A stretch of 64,000 nucleotides of DNA from Lotus japonicus (lineage: Eukaryota; Streptophyta; Magnoliopsida; Fabales; Fabaceae), in NCBI RefSeq assembly GCF_012489685.1, contig NC_080042.1, positions 56,959,069-57,023,068 of the forward strand. Direction: 5' to 3'. Both the position numbers and the translations under genes were made by a program. Under the pieces are notes generated by a model. That model was not told the DNA's origin. It worked only from the letters and a program-made list of their open reading frames with translations, and made no database searches. Below, in pieces: positions 20,200 to 29,914 of the stretch (positions within the stretch are counted from its first letter, which is position 1; each line of letters opens with the position of its first letter).

Positions 20200-20379
20200 A
20201 TGTTGTGTTCAATGACGAGCTATCCTTCAAAATAAAATGTGCTTTTCATGTTATGTTCTTATATACGTTTATATATTACTTCATTCGTCACTAATAATAA
20301 ATTATAAAGTCTTGAGATAATTATACTTATTAAAAAAAAATATATAAAGAGATTAATTAATGTATTGGTTTTAAATTTT

Positions 20380-21248
20380 GGCTTAAATATGGTTGAGGTC
20401 CGTGACATTATAAGAGGAATCAGTGTAGGTCCCTGGAAATTTTTTCTTTGAAATATCATCCTCCAATTTTTTTTTACATCAAATTGGGTCCACAGTCTGT
20501 TTAAGCGTTATGTGGCACGAATTTCGCCCATTTATCATTTGCACGTGGCATTCTTAATTAGTTTTATTACTTAATAATTATTTGTGATTTTTTTTTTGCC
20601 AAGCTGAGATAAAAGCTCAATAATCAGATTTGGGAAATATGAACCCTAATCCCTAATTGAAAATCATAGAGAAAGAGGAAGAAGAAGATTTGTTGAACAT
20701 AAGAGGTGGGGAGAAGGAAGGAGACGACCCAAAACACGACCTAAAGAATCGCGAGAGAAAGAAGAAGAATCGCGAGGCTGAACTCTAAGAATCGCGAGAG
20801 GAAGAAGAAGAATAAGTGCGATTTGAAGATGATGAACTCTCAGAATCGCGAATCGGGCATAAAGTCTAGCTAGGTTCACTCCTCGTTCCTCCTCGTCTCC
20901 GAGCACCGCCGCTCTCACTCTTCTTCTCTCAGCCGCTGTTGCTCTTCTTCTCTCCCTTTCAAGCATCGAAGGTTGTAGGGTTCAACTTAGGAATGAAGAG
21001 ATTAAGACAAGGATTGATTTTAATATGTTGATATTATTTGCACTTCTAATTACACGTAAGAATTAAAATAAATAAGAATGCCACGCGGAAATGATGAATG
21101 AACGAAATTCGTGTCACATAAGGCTTAAATAGACTCTGGACTCAATTTGATGCAAAATAATTTGGAGGATGACATTTCAAAGAAAACTTTTCGAAGGACT
21201 TACACTGATTCGTCTTATAATGTTGGGGACCTCAACCATATTTAAGCC
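20380..21248. mobile_element. Long-TIR DNA element (possibly Mutator-like), 869 bp
   Basis: Inverted arms of about 180 bp: the left starts GGCTTAAATATGGTTGAGGT and the complement of the right end starts with the same 20 bases. Similarity continues through GTGGCATTCTTA. The central 500 bp holds repeats of AATCGCGAG within GAAGAAG-rich sequence. A minus-strand frame there (20664-20966) is low-complexity and not supported as a gene. I could not identify a clean target duplication; the right flank is a poly-A run. Confidence 0.75.
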
Positions 21249-21434
21249 AAAAAAAAAAATTTAACATGAAGGTTTGTGTATCAGTACTCCATTATAATAT
21301 TGAGGGTTTATCCATACAAGAATTATTGTTATAAAAAATGTTCATGAGCTTCTCGTGGTATTTTAAATTTTTTTGAATGGCTTTGGAATACCATCCGGTG
21401 ATCCGGTCAACTATTTGACGCGTTCCTTAGCATT

Positions 21435-21647
21435 TATTAGAAATATAAGAATCACATTTAGTGATTAGGAATAGTTAGTTGATAGTTTGTTAGTAGTGAA
21501 ATAGTTAGTTAGGAAGTTGTGCTATAAATAGCATACTTATTTTTCCATTATCAATTTTAATAATGAATGAATATTGGAATCAATTTTCCTATTCTCCCTT
21601 TTGCTATGTTTGGGATCCCATTGAAGAAATCCATGTGATTTCTAACA
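21435..21647 (+). repeat. 5' LTR of the ORF-bearing non-autonomous element
   Basis: 213 bp with GCTATAAATAGCATAC, a TATA-like box, near 21522. It lacks the 5 bases (CATTG region) present in the other LTR. Confidence 0.85.
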
Positions 21648-21655
21648 TGGTATGA

Positions 21656-23743
21656 GAGCTCCAATGGAGCTCACCGCCTCTTCCGCCGCCGCCGCCGAGT
21701 TACGAGCGCTTCCTCCGACCTGCTCGACGTGGCTTCAAGCGCTGCCGCCGCAGCACCACTGCGAGAACCACTGCGAGATTATCTTCCTTCGATTTCTCTA
21801 ATTTGATCGCTGATATTGGAGACATTGCTGCAGTTTCATCTTCTCCTTCATCGTTCCCTGATTCGATGGTCATGGGTTCTGATTCTCTCATGGTGCAAGA
21901 ATCATTCGTTAAGGTTGAAAATGATGATTCTGTCTTGCATCCTCCAGTTCCTCTTTCCTCTGTGTGCTTTGATTCTGCCATAGATGAAACGATTTCTGAG
22001 AAGATTCTTGATCATTTGCCTGTTTCTTTCTTCGCCGATCGAGAAATCAAGATTCCGGCGTGGAAACCGGCGATTGATCCGTTCGTTTTTGGCACTTTCA
22101 GCAAGGGTTACTTCGTTTCTTCTTCGCTGCTGGATTCATCATCAGGTCCAGATTCATCTTCGTCTTCGGCATCCTATGAATCGTCTTGTTCGTGTTCGTC
22201 GTTGAGTAGTTTGGTGAGACGTTTGCCTCTAGTAGTTCGCGATGCTACTACAACTTCCAATTCTGGTTCTTCGTCCTTCTCTGATTCAGCAATGGATGAA
22301 GCCGTGCCTGAGAAAATTCTTGAATCTTCCTCTTCATCAATTTCTTTCGTGGAAGAAGCCATTGCTTCTGATTCAGTGTCAACCACTGATCTTGGTGTAG
22401 CATCTTCCCTTACTTCGCATCTTTCGTTCTTTGCCGATCAAGATGTTCAATTGCTGGCGTGGAAACCAGCCACCAATGCATATGTTTTTGGAAATTTCAG
22501 TGAGGGTGTGATCAATGTTGGAGCTGATTCATCTTCCTATTCTTCATGTCTCGTGAAGAATTCTGTTAATCAGCAAATTGATGTTCCTCTCATCATCGAT
22601 AAGTTTTTTAGAGAAAATTGTGTCACAGAGGTAACTCAAATCCTTCTTTCAATCAAAGAATTTCAATTGTCTTGGTTAGGATTATGGAATTTCCCCTTCA
22701 GTTGGATGAGTGGCTCGAACTTGTTGCTTGAGATTGATGGTTCTTCGTGTTGTCCACAAGCTGTTTGTGAAAATGTTACATTGATAGGAGATTCTTTTGA
22801 GCCAATTTTACTTGATCCTGGTGGATTCAAGAGTTGCACACAAGGTGTTTGCATATATGCTCCAATGATTGATAGATGCTCATTAAGCAGTTTTGAGCAG
22901 GTTCAGTTCGAGTTGATTGATAAACGAATAGGTGGTGCTTCAAATTTGAGCATATATCAGGATACAATGGTGCTTGTCTGTTGTGACCATTGCAGTGAAG
23001 CACTTGAGTTCTCAGATAAATTGTATATGCTTGCTTGTGAGGTGATAAATAGGTTGACATTCACTTTAGAGCTTTCGGAATCAGCTTATGCACTGATATA
23101 TGCAGCTATCAGTGATTTTGAAATCTTGCATAAAACAAATATGCTTGGATTAAGTAAGGGCTCTTTGCTTGGTATTGCAACTATATGTGTGTTTCAAGCC
23201 TTAAGTTCACTCACTCTACTTAATGCTTCAGCTACAATAGTTATTGAAAATAATGAAGATGATCCTATGGATCAAGCAACTGCTTGGAATTCGAATACTG
23301 TACTTCAGCTCCTGTGGCATACGCTGAGTAACTCTATAAGTGTAGCAGAGATGCAGCTTAGTCAAAGCTCTTTCTGTTTTAACATCAAGACTTACTTTGT
23401 TATGTATTTTGGAACTCTTTTTGGTTCTGGTTTTAATGGTGGTTGTTCAACAAGTAAGTCTTTATCAGCATGCTCCTATCGAGATTTCTGTGATTCAGAG
23501 TTAGAAGCGGGAAATGCAGAGTTTTTGAGTTGCTTATCAGAAGCTAAAGTTAGTGAGCAGCTTGGGTTTTCAGCTCTTGAGAGATTGAATATGCTACAAA
23601 ACCTTGTTAAGAGTTCAGAATTGGGTGCTTCTCAAGGTCTTGAGATGGGACTAAAATTGTCCAAAGTGCTGATTGTTTTAGCCTTACGCATATCCTATGC
23701 TTTTATTTCTTGTTGTTTCTGGAAGCACCTCCTGTCCATGTGA
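21656..23743 (+). CDS. Unknown protein of the non-autonomous LTR element
   Basis: An open frame runs from 21656, just after the primer-binding site, to a stop at 23741-23743. The first in-frame ATG is at 21866, giving 625 residues; a different-frame ATG at 21664 opens only about 45 codons. I recognise no gag, protease, integrase, reverse transcriptase or other family. The N-terminal third is Ser-rich and contains two diverged copies of one unit: a DSA(I/M)DE...EKIL helix-like segment followed by FFAD......AWKPA....VFG.FS.G (near residues 55-88 and 195-228 from 21866). The C-terminal half is Cys- and Leu-rich with hydrophobic stretches, including LLGIATICVFQALSSLTLL and a final VLIVLALRISYAFISCCFW that could be membrane segments. 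Its persistence intact between nearly identical LTRs suggests either recency or function. A captured and extended host sequence is the alternative. Confidence 0.6.
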   Translation, partial: ELQWSSPPLPPPPPSYERFLRPARRGFKRCRRSTTARTTARLSSFDFSNLIADIGDIAAVSSSPSSFPDSMVMGSDSLMVQESFVKVENDDSVLHPPVPLSSVCFDSAIDETISEKILDHLPVSFFADREIKIPAWKPAIDPFVFGTFSKGYFVSSSLLDSSSGPDSSSSSASYESSCSCSSLSSLVRRLPLVVRDATTTSNSGSSSFSDSAMDEAVPEKILESSSSSISFVEEAIASDSVSTTDLGVASSLTSHLSFFADQDVQLLAWKPATNAYVFGNFSEGVINVGADSSSYSSCLVKNSVNQQIDVPLIIDKFFRENCVTEVTQILLSIKEFQLSWLGLWNFPFSWMSGSNLLLEIDGSSCCPQAVCENVTLIGDSFEPILLDPGGFKSCTQGVCIYAPMIDRCSLSSFEQVQFELIDKRIGGASNLSIYQDTMVLVCCDHCSEALEFSDKLYMLACEVINRLTFTLELSESAYALIYAAISDFEILHKTNMLGLSKGSLLGIATICVFQALSSLTLLNASATIVIENNEDDPMDQATAWNSNTVLQLLWHTLSNSISVAEMQLSQSSFCFNIKTYFVMYFGTLFGSGFNGGCSTSKSLSACSYRDFCDSELEAGNAEFLSCLSEAKVSEQLGFSALERLNMLQNLVKSSELGASQGLEMGLKLSKVLIVLALRISYAFISCCFWKHLLSM

Positions 23744-23968
23744 AGATGCAACAGGAGCACTGAATTGGCCTATTATACGGAGCACTAAATTTTCTTTTGC
23801 ATCTTCAGCTCCTTGATTTCTTGTTAAAAGACACATAGGATTTTCTTTTACTTTGATTACGGTGTAGATGTTTGTTCATGGTGTTCATAACCTGATATTG
23901 TTTTGTTCTTAGTCATATTTTTCCCAAGCTGGATGTGTTAATGTTTACCACTTCCAGCTTGCGGGGGA

Positions 23969-24186
23969 AATTAGAAATATAAGAATCACATTTAGTGATT
24001 AGGAATAGTTAGTTGATAGTTTGTTAGTAATGAAATAGTTAGTTAGGAAGTTGTGCTATAAATAGCATACTCATTGTATTTTTCCATTATCAATTTTAAT
24101 AATGAATGAATATTGGAATCAATTTTCATATTCTCCCTTTTGCTATGTTTGGGATCCCATTGAAGAAATCCATGTGATTTCTAACA
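23969..24186 (+). repeat. 3' LTR of the ORF-bearing non-autonomous element
   Basis: About 218 bp, nearly identical to 21435-21647. Its end lies 99 bp before the TATA box of the third KTI, so it now forms the upstream promoter region of that gene. Confidence 0.85.
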
Positions 24187-24284
24187 GCATTGACATCTTA
24201 TGTATTGCATTTGCATGTATCATATTGATTTCTTATGTATATAACTATATATTCATTCCCCACATGCTACTGTCAGAACAACAC

Positions 24285-24293
24285 TATATAAAT
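24285..24293 (+). promoter_or_regulatory. TATA box of KTI gene 3
   Basis: TATATAAAT, 45 bp before the start codon at 24339. The surrounding leader differs from those of genes 1 and 2. Confidence 0.6.
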
Positions 24294-24338
24294 GGAGGTT
24301 TGAGCGAGCTAGAAAAGCAAATAGGTACAGATCGAACC

Positions 24339-24886
24339 ATGAAGCCTGCAATAATGTTACTCACCCTCTCTTTCCTCCTCTTTGCCTTCATCACCACCGC
24401 TGATATTCCACTAGCCTTCTCAGAAGATGCTGAACAAGTGTTGGACACGTTTGGAAATCCCCTTACACCTGGTGGTAGATACTTCATCATGCCAGGTATT
24501 CGTGACTCATCTGGCGGTGGACCACGGCCGGGAATATGTGGGAACCAAACATGCCCGGTTGATGTACTAGATTACTCCGACCCTATGAAAAGCATGGCAG
24601 TAAAATTCACCATCGCCGCGGACGTAAGCACCGTTATCATCTTCACAGGTACACCACTGGATATTGCATTTGAGAAGCCAGAGTGTGCTGCCGGATCGTC
24701 CAAGTGGGTGGTGGTTGGTAATGATTTCCCTGGAGTATGGGTGGGTATTGGTGGCAGTGAAGACCACCCAGGAAATGAAATCACGAGTGGGAGTTTTAAG
24801 ATTGAAAAAGATGGATTTTGTTACAAGCTTGTGTTCTGTCCCACGTCCGTCCCAAGACTCCCACCTGGTGTTTGTGTTGATGTTGG
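24339..24886 (+). pseudogene. Kunitz-type protease inhibitor 3, 5' part, interrupted by a copia element
   Basis: From the ATG at 24339 (MKPAIMLLTLSFLLFAF) the frame codes a signal peptide, the family signature (VLDTFGNPL..GGRYFIMP), NQTCPVDVLDY, PECAAGSSKW, WVGIGGSEDHPGNE and YKLVFCPTSV..GVCVDVG. Unlike genes 1 and 2 it keeps all four disulfide cysteines. An extra cysteine precedes the first pair (GICGNQTC). The inferred P1 residue in ADVSTVIIFTG is Ser. At 24887 a copia LTR begins, and the host frame then runs about 13 codons into the LTR and stops at 24924-24926. The remaining C-terminal codons lie at 29806-29914 beyond the element. The duplicated bases GTTGG flank the insertion. The locus as it stands cannot make a normal inhibitor. 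Confidence 0.9.
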
Positions 24887-25183
24887 TGTTGGATTTCTAT
24901 CTCAGAAATCCCTTGAACGCAATTGATTATCACAATCAATGCTAGATTTAGGAACAATCAACACAAGAAAGAAAGAATGAATCTTGAAGTAAACGTAGGA
25001 AAGATCAAAAACTCTGATTGAATGAAGAAGATGAATATTATTGATACACTGCACTCACACACAGTGAGTGCCTTTTATTCATTACATGGGGATCACAATT
25101 AACAACATACAGACTCTGAAGGACCAACTAATAAACTCTCTAAAAACACAAGGACCTAATCTGAATTACCACTAATTCCAACA
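24887..25183 (-). repeat. 3' LTR of the copia in KTI gene 3
   Basis: 297 bp, TG...CA ends. It has ATCAAAAACTC and CATACAGAC where the other LTR has ATCAGAAACTC and CATATAGAC; no other differences were seen. Confidence 0.92.
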
Positions 25184-25190
25184 CTCCCCC

Positions 25191-28100
25191 TTAATTCAGA
25201 ATACTCTCAGCAGATACAATCTTCAGCTTCTTACACAAAGCTGCAAACCTCTCAGGCCTTAATGGCTTTGTAAACAGATCTGCCACCTGGTCCTCAGTTG
25301 GACAATGAACCAACTCTAGTTTCCCTCTTGCGACTTGGTCCCTCAAGAAATGAAAACGAGTCTCTATATGCTTACTTCTTCCATGAGCCACAGGATGCTT
25401 GGCAAGATCAATAGCTGACTTATTGTCAACCAGCAACTTCATAATTCCAGAAGTTCTCAGTCCAATTTCCTCCATCAATGTGTTAATCCATAGAGCTTGA
25501 CAAGCACCAAATGAAGCTGCAACATACTCAGCTTCACAAGATGAAAGTGCTACTATTGGCTGCTTCTTGGAACACCATGAGATTGGTGCATCACCACACA
25601 AAAACACATAGCCTGTAGTACTTTTCCTATCATCTTTGTCTCCACTCCAGTCACTGTCGACATAACCTGTAACTTCCTTCTTCACATTGTAAGCCTTTCC
25701 TGGAAACAACACACCATGACTAAGGGTTCCTTTAATGTATCTAAGTATCCTCTTGGCAGCTAGATAATGAGACTCTTTAGGATTCTCCATAAACTTGCTC
25801 ACAAGTCCCACACCATAGCTAATTTCAGGTCTACTACAACACAGATACCTTAAAGAACCCACTAGTTGCTTGAACAATGTAGAATAAATTGACTTCCCAG
25901 TATCTGCCTTAGTCAGAACAGTACCACACTCCACTGGAGAAGTCACAGCATTACATTCAGCTAGATTAAACCTCCTCAATACCTCAGCCGCATACTTCCT
26001 TTGGCTCATGAAAATTCCTTGCTTAGTCCTGAGAAATTCAATTCCCAAGAAAAATGAAAGCTCTCCCATGTCACTCATTTCAAATTCAGATTCCATCTTC
26101 TCCTTAAATTCAACTATCTCATCTTCACTGCTCCCAGTAACCAAGAGATCATCCACATACAGACACACTATGATCATTCCAGTGTTCTTTGATCTCTTGA
26201 CATATACACCATGCTCAGAGATGCATTTTACAAATCCCAACTGATTCAGAAAACCATCAATCCTCTTGTTCCATGCTCTAGGAGCCTGCTTGAGTCCATA
26301 CAAGGCTTTATACAACCTATAAACCTTGTGCTCATCACCATTAACCTCAAAGCCAGGAGGTTGTTGGACATATACCTCTTCATCAAGAGGTCCATTGAGA
26401 AATGCAGATTTAACTTCGAGCTGATGCAACCTCCAATTCTTAAGACTAGCAGTAGCAACAACCATCCTTACAGTTTCCATTCTGGCCACAGGAGCAAAAA
26501 CATCAGTGTAGTCAAGCCCTTCCTTCTGTTGAAAACCCCTTGCTACAAGCCTGGCCTTATACCTAGCTATAGAGCCATCCGACTTTAACTTGGTCTTATA
26601 GACCCATTTCACAGAGATAGCCTTCTTCCCTTTTGGTAAATCAACAAGACTCCAAGTCTTATTCTTCTCAATAGAACCAAGCTCTTCCTTCATAGCTAAG
26701 ATCCAATTATCATGATGAAAAGCCTCTTCAACACTCACTGGCTCAATCTCAGCATTCAAAGCTAGATGAACCAGATCACCTTCATGTGTAACCTCATTGT
26801 CAGGAAATAGCACATAGTCATCTAACCTAGCAGGCAAGTGTCTTGATCTTTGAGTCCTCTGAACCACATTACCAGTAGGAAGATTCACAGTTCCTTGTAC
26901 AGCTGATTTTCCTGATCCTTCATTCACATCTGTTTCAGCATCAGGTAACAACTCAGGAAAATTAAACTGAACTTTTGCACTGGATCCCACTGTTTCATCA
27001 TCAGGCCAATCCCATGTTGTTTCTTCATCAACAACAACATCTCTACTAATGATTATACCATTTGTCACAGGGTTAAGTAGCCTATAAGCACCTGTAGAGT
27101 GATACCCCACTAGAAGTAGCTTCTCACTCTTGTTATCCAGTTTCTTCCTCCTTTGATCTGGCAAGTGTCTATAACACACAGATCCAAAAACCTTAAAATG
27201 TTTCACAATTGGCTTCAAACCTGTCCAAGCTTCCTCAGGTGTCAAAGACTTTAATCTTTTGGTAGGACACCTGTTGAGAATGTGAGTGACAGTAGATACA
27301 GCTTCACCCCACAGTTTCACTGGTAACTTCTTGCTACTCAACATACTTCTCACCATGTTAGCAATAGTTCTATTCCTCCTCTCAGCCACTCCATTATGCT
27401 GAGGAGTATATGGAGCTATTATTTCATGATAAATTCCAGCTTCTTCACAAAATGCTTTCATCTCCTTTGAAACATACTCACCTCCACCATCTGTTCTCAG
27501 GGTTTTTATGCTTCTACTACTTTGCTTCTCAACTAACATTTTGAACTTCTTAAAAATCTCAAACACTTCTGACTTTCTGGTTAGTAGATAGGTCCACATT
27601 TTCCTAGTGTGATCATCAATAAAAGACACAAAATATCTATTACCACCTGATGACACAACCTCAAAAGGTCCACACACATCAGAATATACCACATCCAATG
27701 CATCCTTAGAATTCACTGGCATACTCTCATGAAAAACATTTCTAGGCTGCTTGCTCAATAAACAACCTTCACACAACTGACCAGAGACCTTTACCAGTGG
27801 AAGACCCTTCACCATATCTTCATTATGGAGCTGATTCAAGCCTTTGAAATTCAGATGACCATATCTGAGATGCCAAAGCCTATCCACATTTGAAGTACTT
27901 GCTTTCATACATTGTGCATCACTAGTGTTAAGATCAACCTGAAAAGTCTTGTTTGTTGCCAATGCTGATCTCAAAATCAACCTATACTTTGGATCAAACA
28001 CTAACAGATTCTTCCCTTTAGTCTTCAATGAATAGCCTTTCTCAACCAACTGCCCTAGGCTAATCAAGTTATGTTTTACACTGGGAACATACAACACATC

Positions 28101-29357
28101 TGTGATAAATGCTTGTTTTCCATTCTTCTTTTGGATAAGAATCCTTCCAATACCAGTTGATCTAATAGTGCTATTGTCAGCAAACCTAACACTACTAGAT
28201 TTCCTCTCATCCAAGTCAACAAACCACTCTTTGTGACCAGTCATATGCGATGAACAGCCTGAGTCTAAGTACCAGGTGTTCTCATCAAGCATGTGAGAAC
28301 TAACAACAGAATTTACAACTTCACTACCAATAAGGCTAGGAATTTGAATAAAACTACTACTAGATTCATCATCAGGGACAACAAACAATACCTGCTCACC
28401 ATCTGATTCATCTTCTTCATGAGCAGAATAAGCTCGATCATCACCACTTGTCTTGTTACCCTTCTTCTTATTTTTGCATTCATAAGCATAGTGTCCATAC
28501 TTTTTACATGCAAAACATTGAACACTCTTCTTGCTTTTTCCTTTCTTGAACTTATCTTTGTCCTGATTCTTTTCCTTGGAATCCCACTACTTCTTGGATT
28601 CACCCTCATCCTCATGTGAAGACTGCCCAGAATCCTTGTTCTTCCAATTCTTCTCCTTGAAGGTCTTAGAGTTGCTACTCCACTTCTTCTTGCTGGTACC
28701 ACCATGAGCATACAATTCTTGTTCAGTTTCTCTGTCAGACTCTCTCAGATTCAATCTCATTTCATGAGCCTCCAATGAACCTTGAAGCTCCTCAACCTTC
28801 ATTGTATCCAAATCCTTAGACTCCTCTATAGTAGTAACTATATGATCAAATCTTGTAGTCAAAGATCAAAGAACCTTTTCTACAAGAATTTGATCATTCA
28901 TAGTCTCTCCATTCGTCTTCATTTGGTTTGTCAAGGTCTGAAGTCGAGTGAAAAACTTAGAAATCGTCTCTGATTTCTCCATCTTCAGAGCTTCATACTG
29001 TCTTCTGAGAGTCTGCAACTTGACCTTCTTCAATTTTGCCACACCTTCGTAGCTCTTGTTCAGAATATCCCACGCCTCCTTCGACGTTTTCGCCGCTGCA
29101 ATTTTCTCAAAATTTGCAGGGTTAACACACTGATGGATAATGAACAGAGCCCGCATATCTTTCTTCTTCAGCTCCTTATGAGCAGCGCTTTGCTCCGCCG
29201 TCGGTTCCGCAGGTAGAGCATCATACCCAGAAGTCACCATCTCCAGAACATCTTGAAACCCGAAGATGACAAGCATCTGGGCATTCCACCGTTCCCAATC
29301 ACTCTTGCCGTCAAGAACCGGCAACGAAGCTGGGAAATTGCCATTCGTTCCAGCCAT
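25191..29357 (-). pseudogene. Copia gag-pol polyprotein with two premature stops
   Basis: All parts share one reading frame. Gag starts at 29357 (MAGTNGNFPASLPVLDGKSD) and is cut by TGA at 28866-28868. The frame resumes and is cut again by TAG at 28587-28589, just before the zinc knuckle [14 protein letters not shown]. From 28388 a 1065-codon frame is open. It carries the protease (DSG near codon 42), the Cys/His pre-integrase motif, integrase with D237, D300 and E336 spaced D-62-D-35-E, reverse transcriptase with YVDD at codons 744-747, and RNase H ([24 protein letters not shown]), ending at 25191-25193. Pol itself looks complete; only gag is broken. Confidence 0.9.
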
Positions 29358-29503
29358 CACCTTAAAAGAAGCGTCCACTTCCACCGGAGCTTCCAACGGA
29401 GCAAGCACCTCCGTTGTGACTGATTCACACTCCGCCGTAGATCGCCGTGCACGGGTGGTGGCTCACGTCGCCGGTCGCCGGATCGTGAAGCTCTTGATAC
29501 CAC

Positions 29504-29800
29504 TGTTGGATTTCTATCTCAGAAATCCCTTGAACGCAATTGATTATCACAATCAATGCTAGATTTAGGAACAATCAACACAAGAAAGAAAGAATGAATC
29601 TTGAAGTAAACGTAGGAAAGATCAGAAACTCTGATTGAATGAAGAAGATGAATATTATTGATACACTGCACTCACACACAGTGAGTGCCTTTTATTCATT
29701 ACATGGGGATCACAATTAACAACATATAGACTCTGAAGGACCAACTAATAAACTCTCTAAAAACACAAGGACCTAATCTGAATTACCACTAATTCCAACA
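29504..29800 (-). repeat. 5' LTR of the copia in KTI gene 3
   Basis: 297 bp, next to the primer-binding site on the minus strand. Immediately followed by the GTTGG duplication and the rest of the KTI gene. Confidence 0.92.
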
Positions 29801-29805
29801 GTTGG

Positions 29806-29914
29806 GAGGCGTTATGGTGGTGAGAATGGAAACCGTATCATACTTGCTCATAGAGATCCATATCAAGTTGTGTTCCTTAATGTTGGTACCAATGGAATTA
29901 GATCTGTAGTTTAA
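29806..29914 (+). pseudogene. Kunitz-type protease inhibitor 3, 3' part
   Basis: Contains the C-terminal codons of the interrupted gene: a GRRYGGENGNRIILAHRD segment, then YQVVFLNVGTNGIRSVV and a TAA stop at 29912-29914. The ending GIRSVV / GIKSVV is shared with the other three KTI proteins of the window, which identifies the fragment securely. An AATAAA (30099-30104) followed by ATGTTG lies downstream as in genes 1 and 2. Confidence 0.9.

Larger units (their letters stand above)
21435..24186 (+). mobile_element. Non-autonomous LTR retrotransposon with a non-gag-pol ORF, TSD GCATT
   Basis: LTRs at 21435-21647 and about 23969-24186 begin (T/A)ATTAGAAATATAAG and end GATTTCTAACA. GCATT flanks the element on both sides (21430-21434, 24187-24191). 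The primer-binding site TGGTATGAGAGCTCC follows the 5' LTR at 21648, close to the initiator-Met-tRNA type. The purine tract TTGCGGGGGAA precedes the 3' LTR. The LTRs differ by only about three substitutions and one 5-bp gap, so it moved recently. The interior has no protease, integrase or reverse transcriptase; it carries a single long frame of unknown function. It inserted about 150 bp before the third KTI start codon. Confidence 0.88.
24887..29800 (-). mobile_element. Young Ty1/copia retrotransposon in KTI gene 3, TSD GTTGG
   Basis: A full-length 4914-bp element, minus strand. LTRs of exactly 297 bp lie at 24887-25183 and 29504-29800; by eye they differ at two positions. GTTGG is duplicated at 24882-24886 and 29801-29805. 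On the minus strand the primer-binding site TGGTATCAAGAGC lies beside the 5' LTR (about 29490-29502) and the purine tract AAGGGGGAG beside the 3' LTR (25184-25192). The interior codes one gag-pol frame broken by two nonsense codons, so movement would have relied on helper proteins or the stops arose after insertion. Confidence 0.95.

Noticed and set aside
20664..20966. Arg/Leu-rich minus-strand frame of about 100 codons
   Set aside because: Low-complexity GAAGAAG sequence inside a DNA element, with no recognisable domain.
24102..24338. Upstream extension of the KTI 3 frame by 79 codons
   Set aside because: The extension lies in the LTR of the neighbouring retroelement and before the TATA box; the MKP start matches the other family members.
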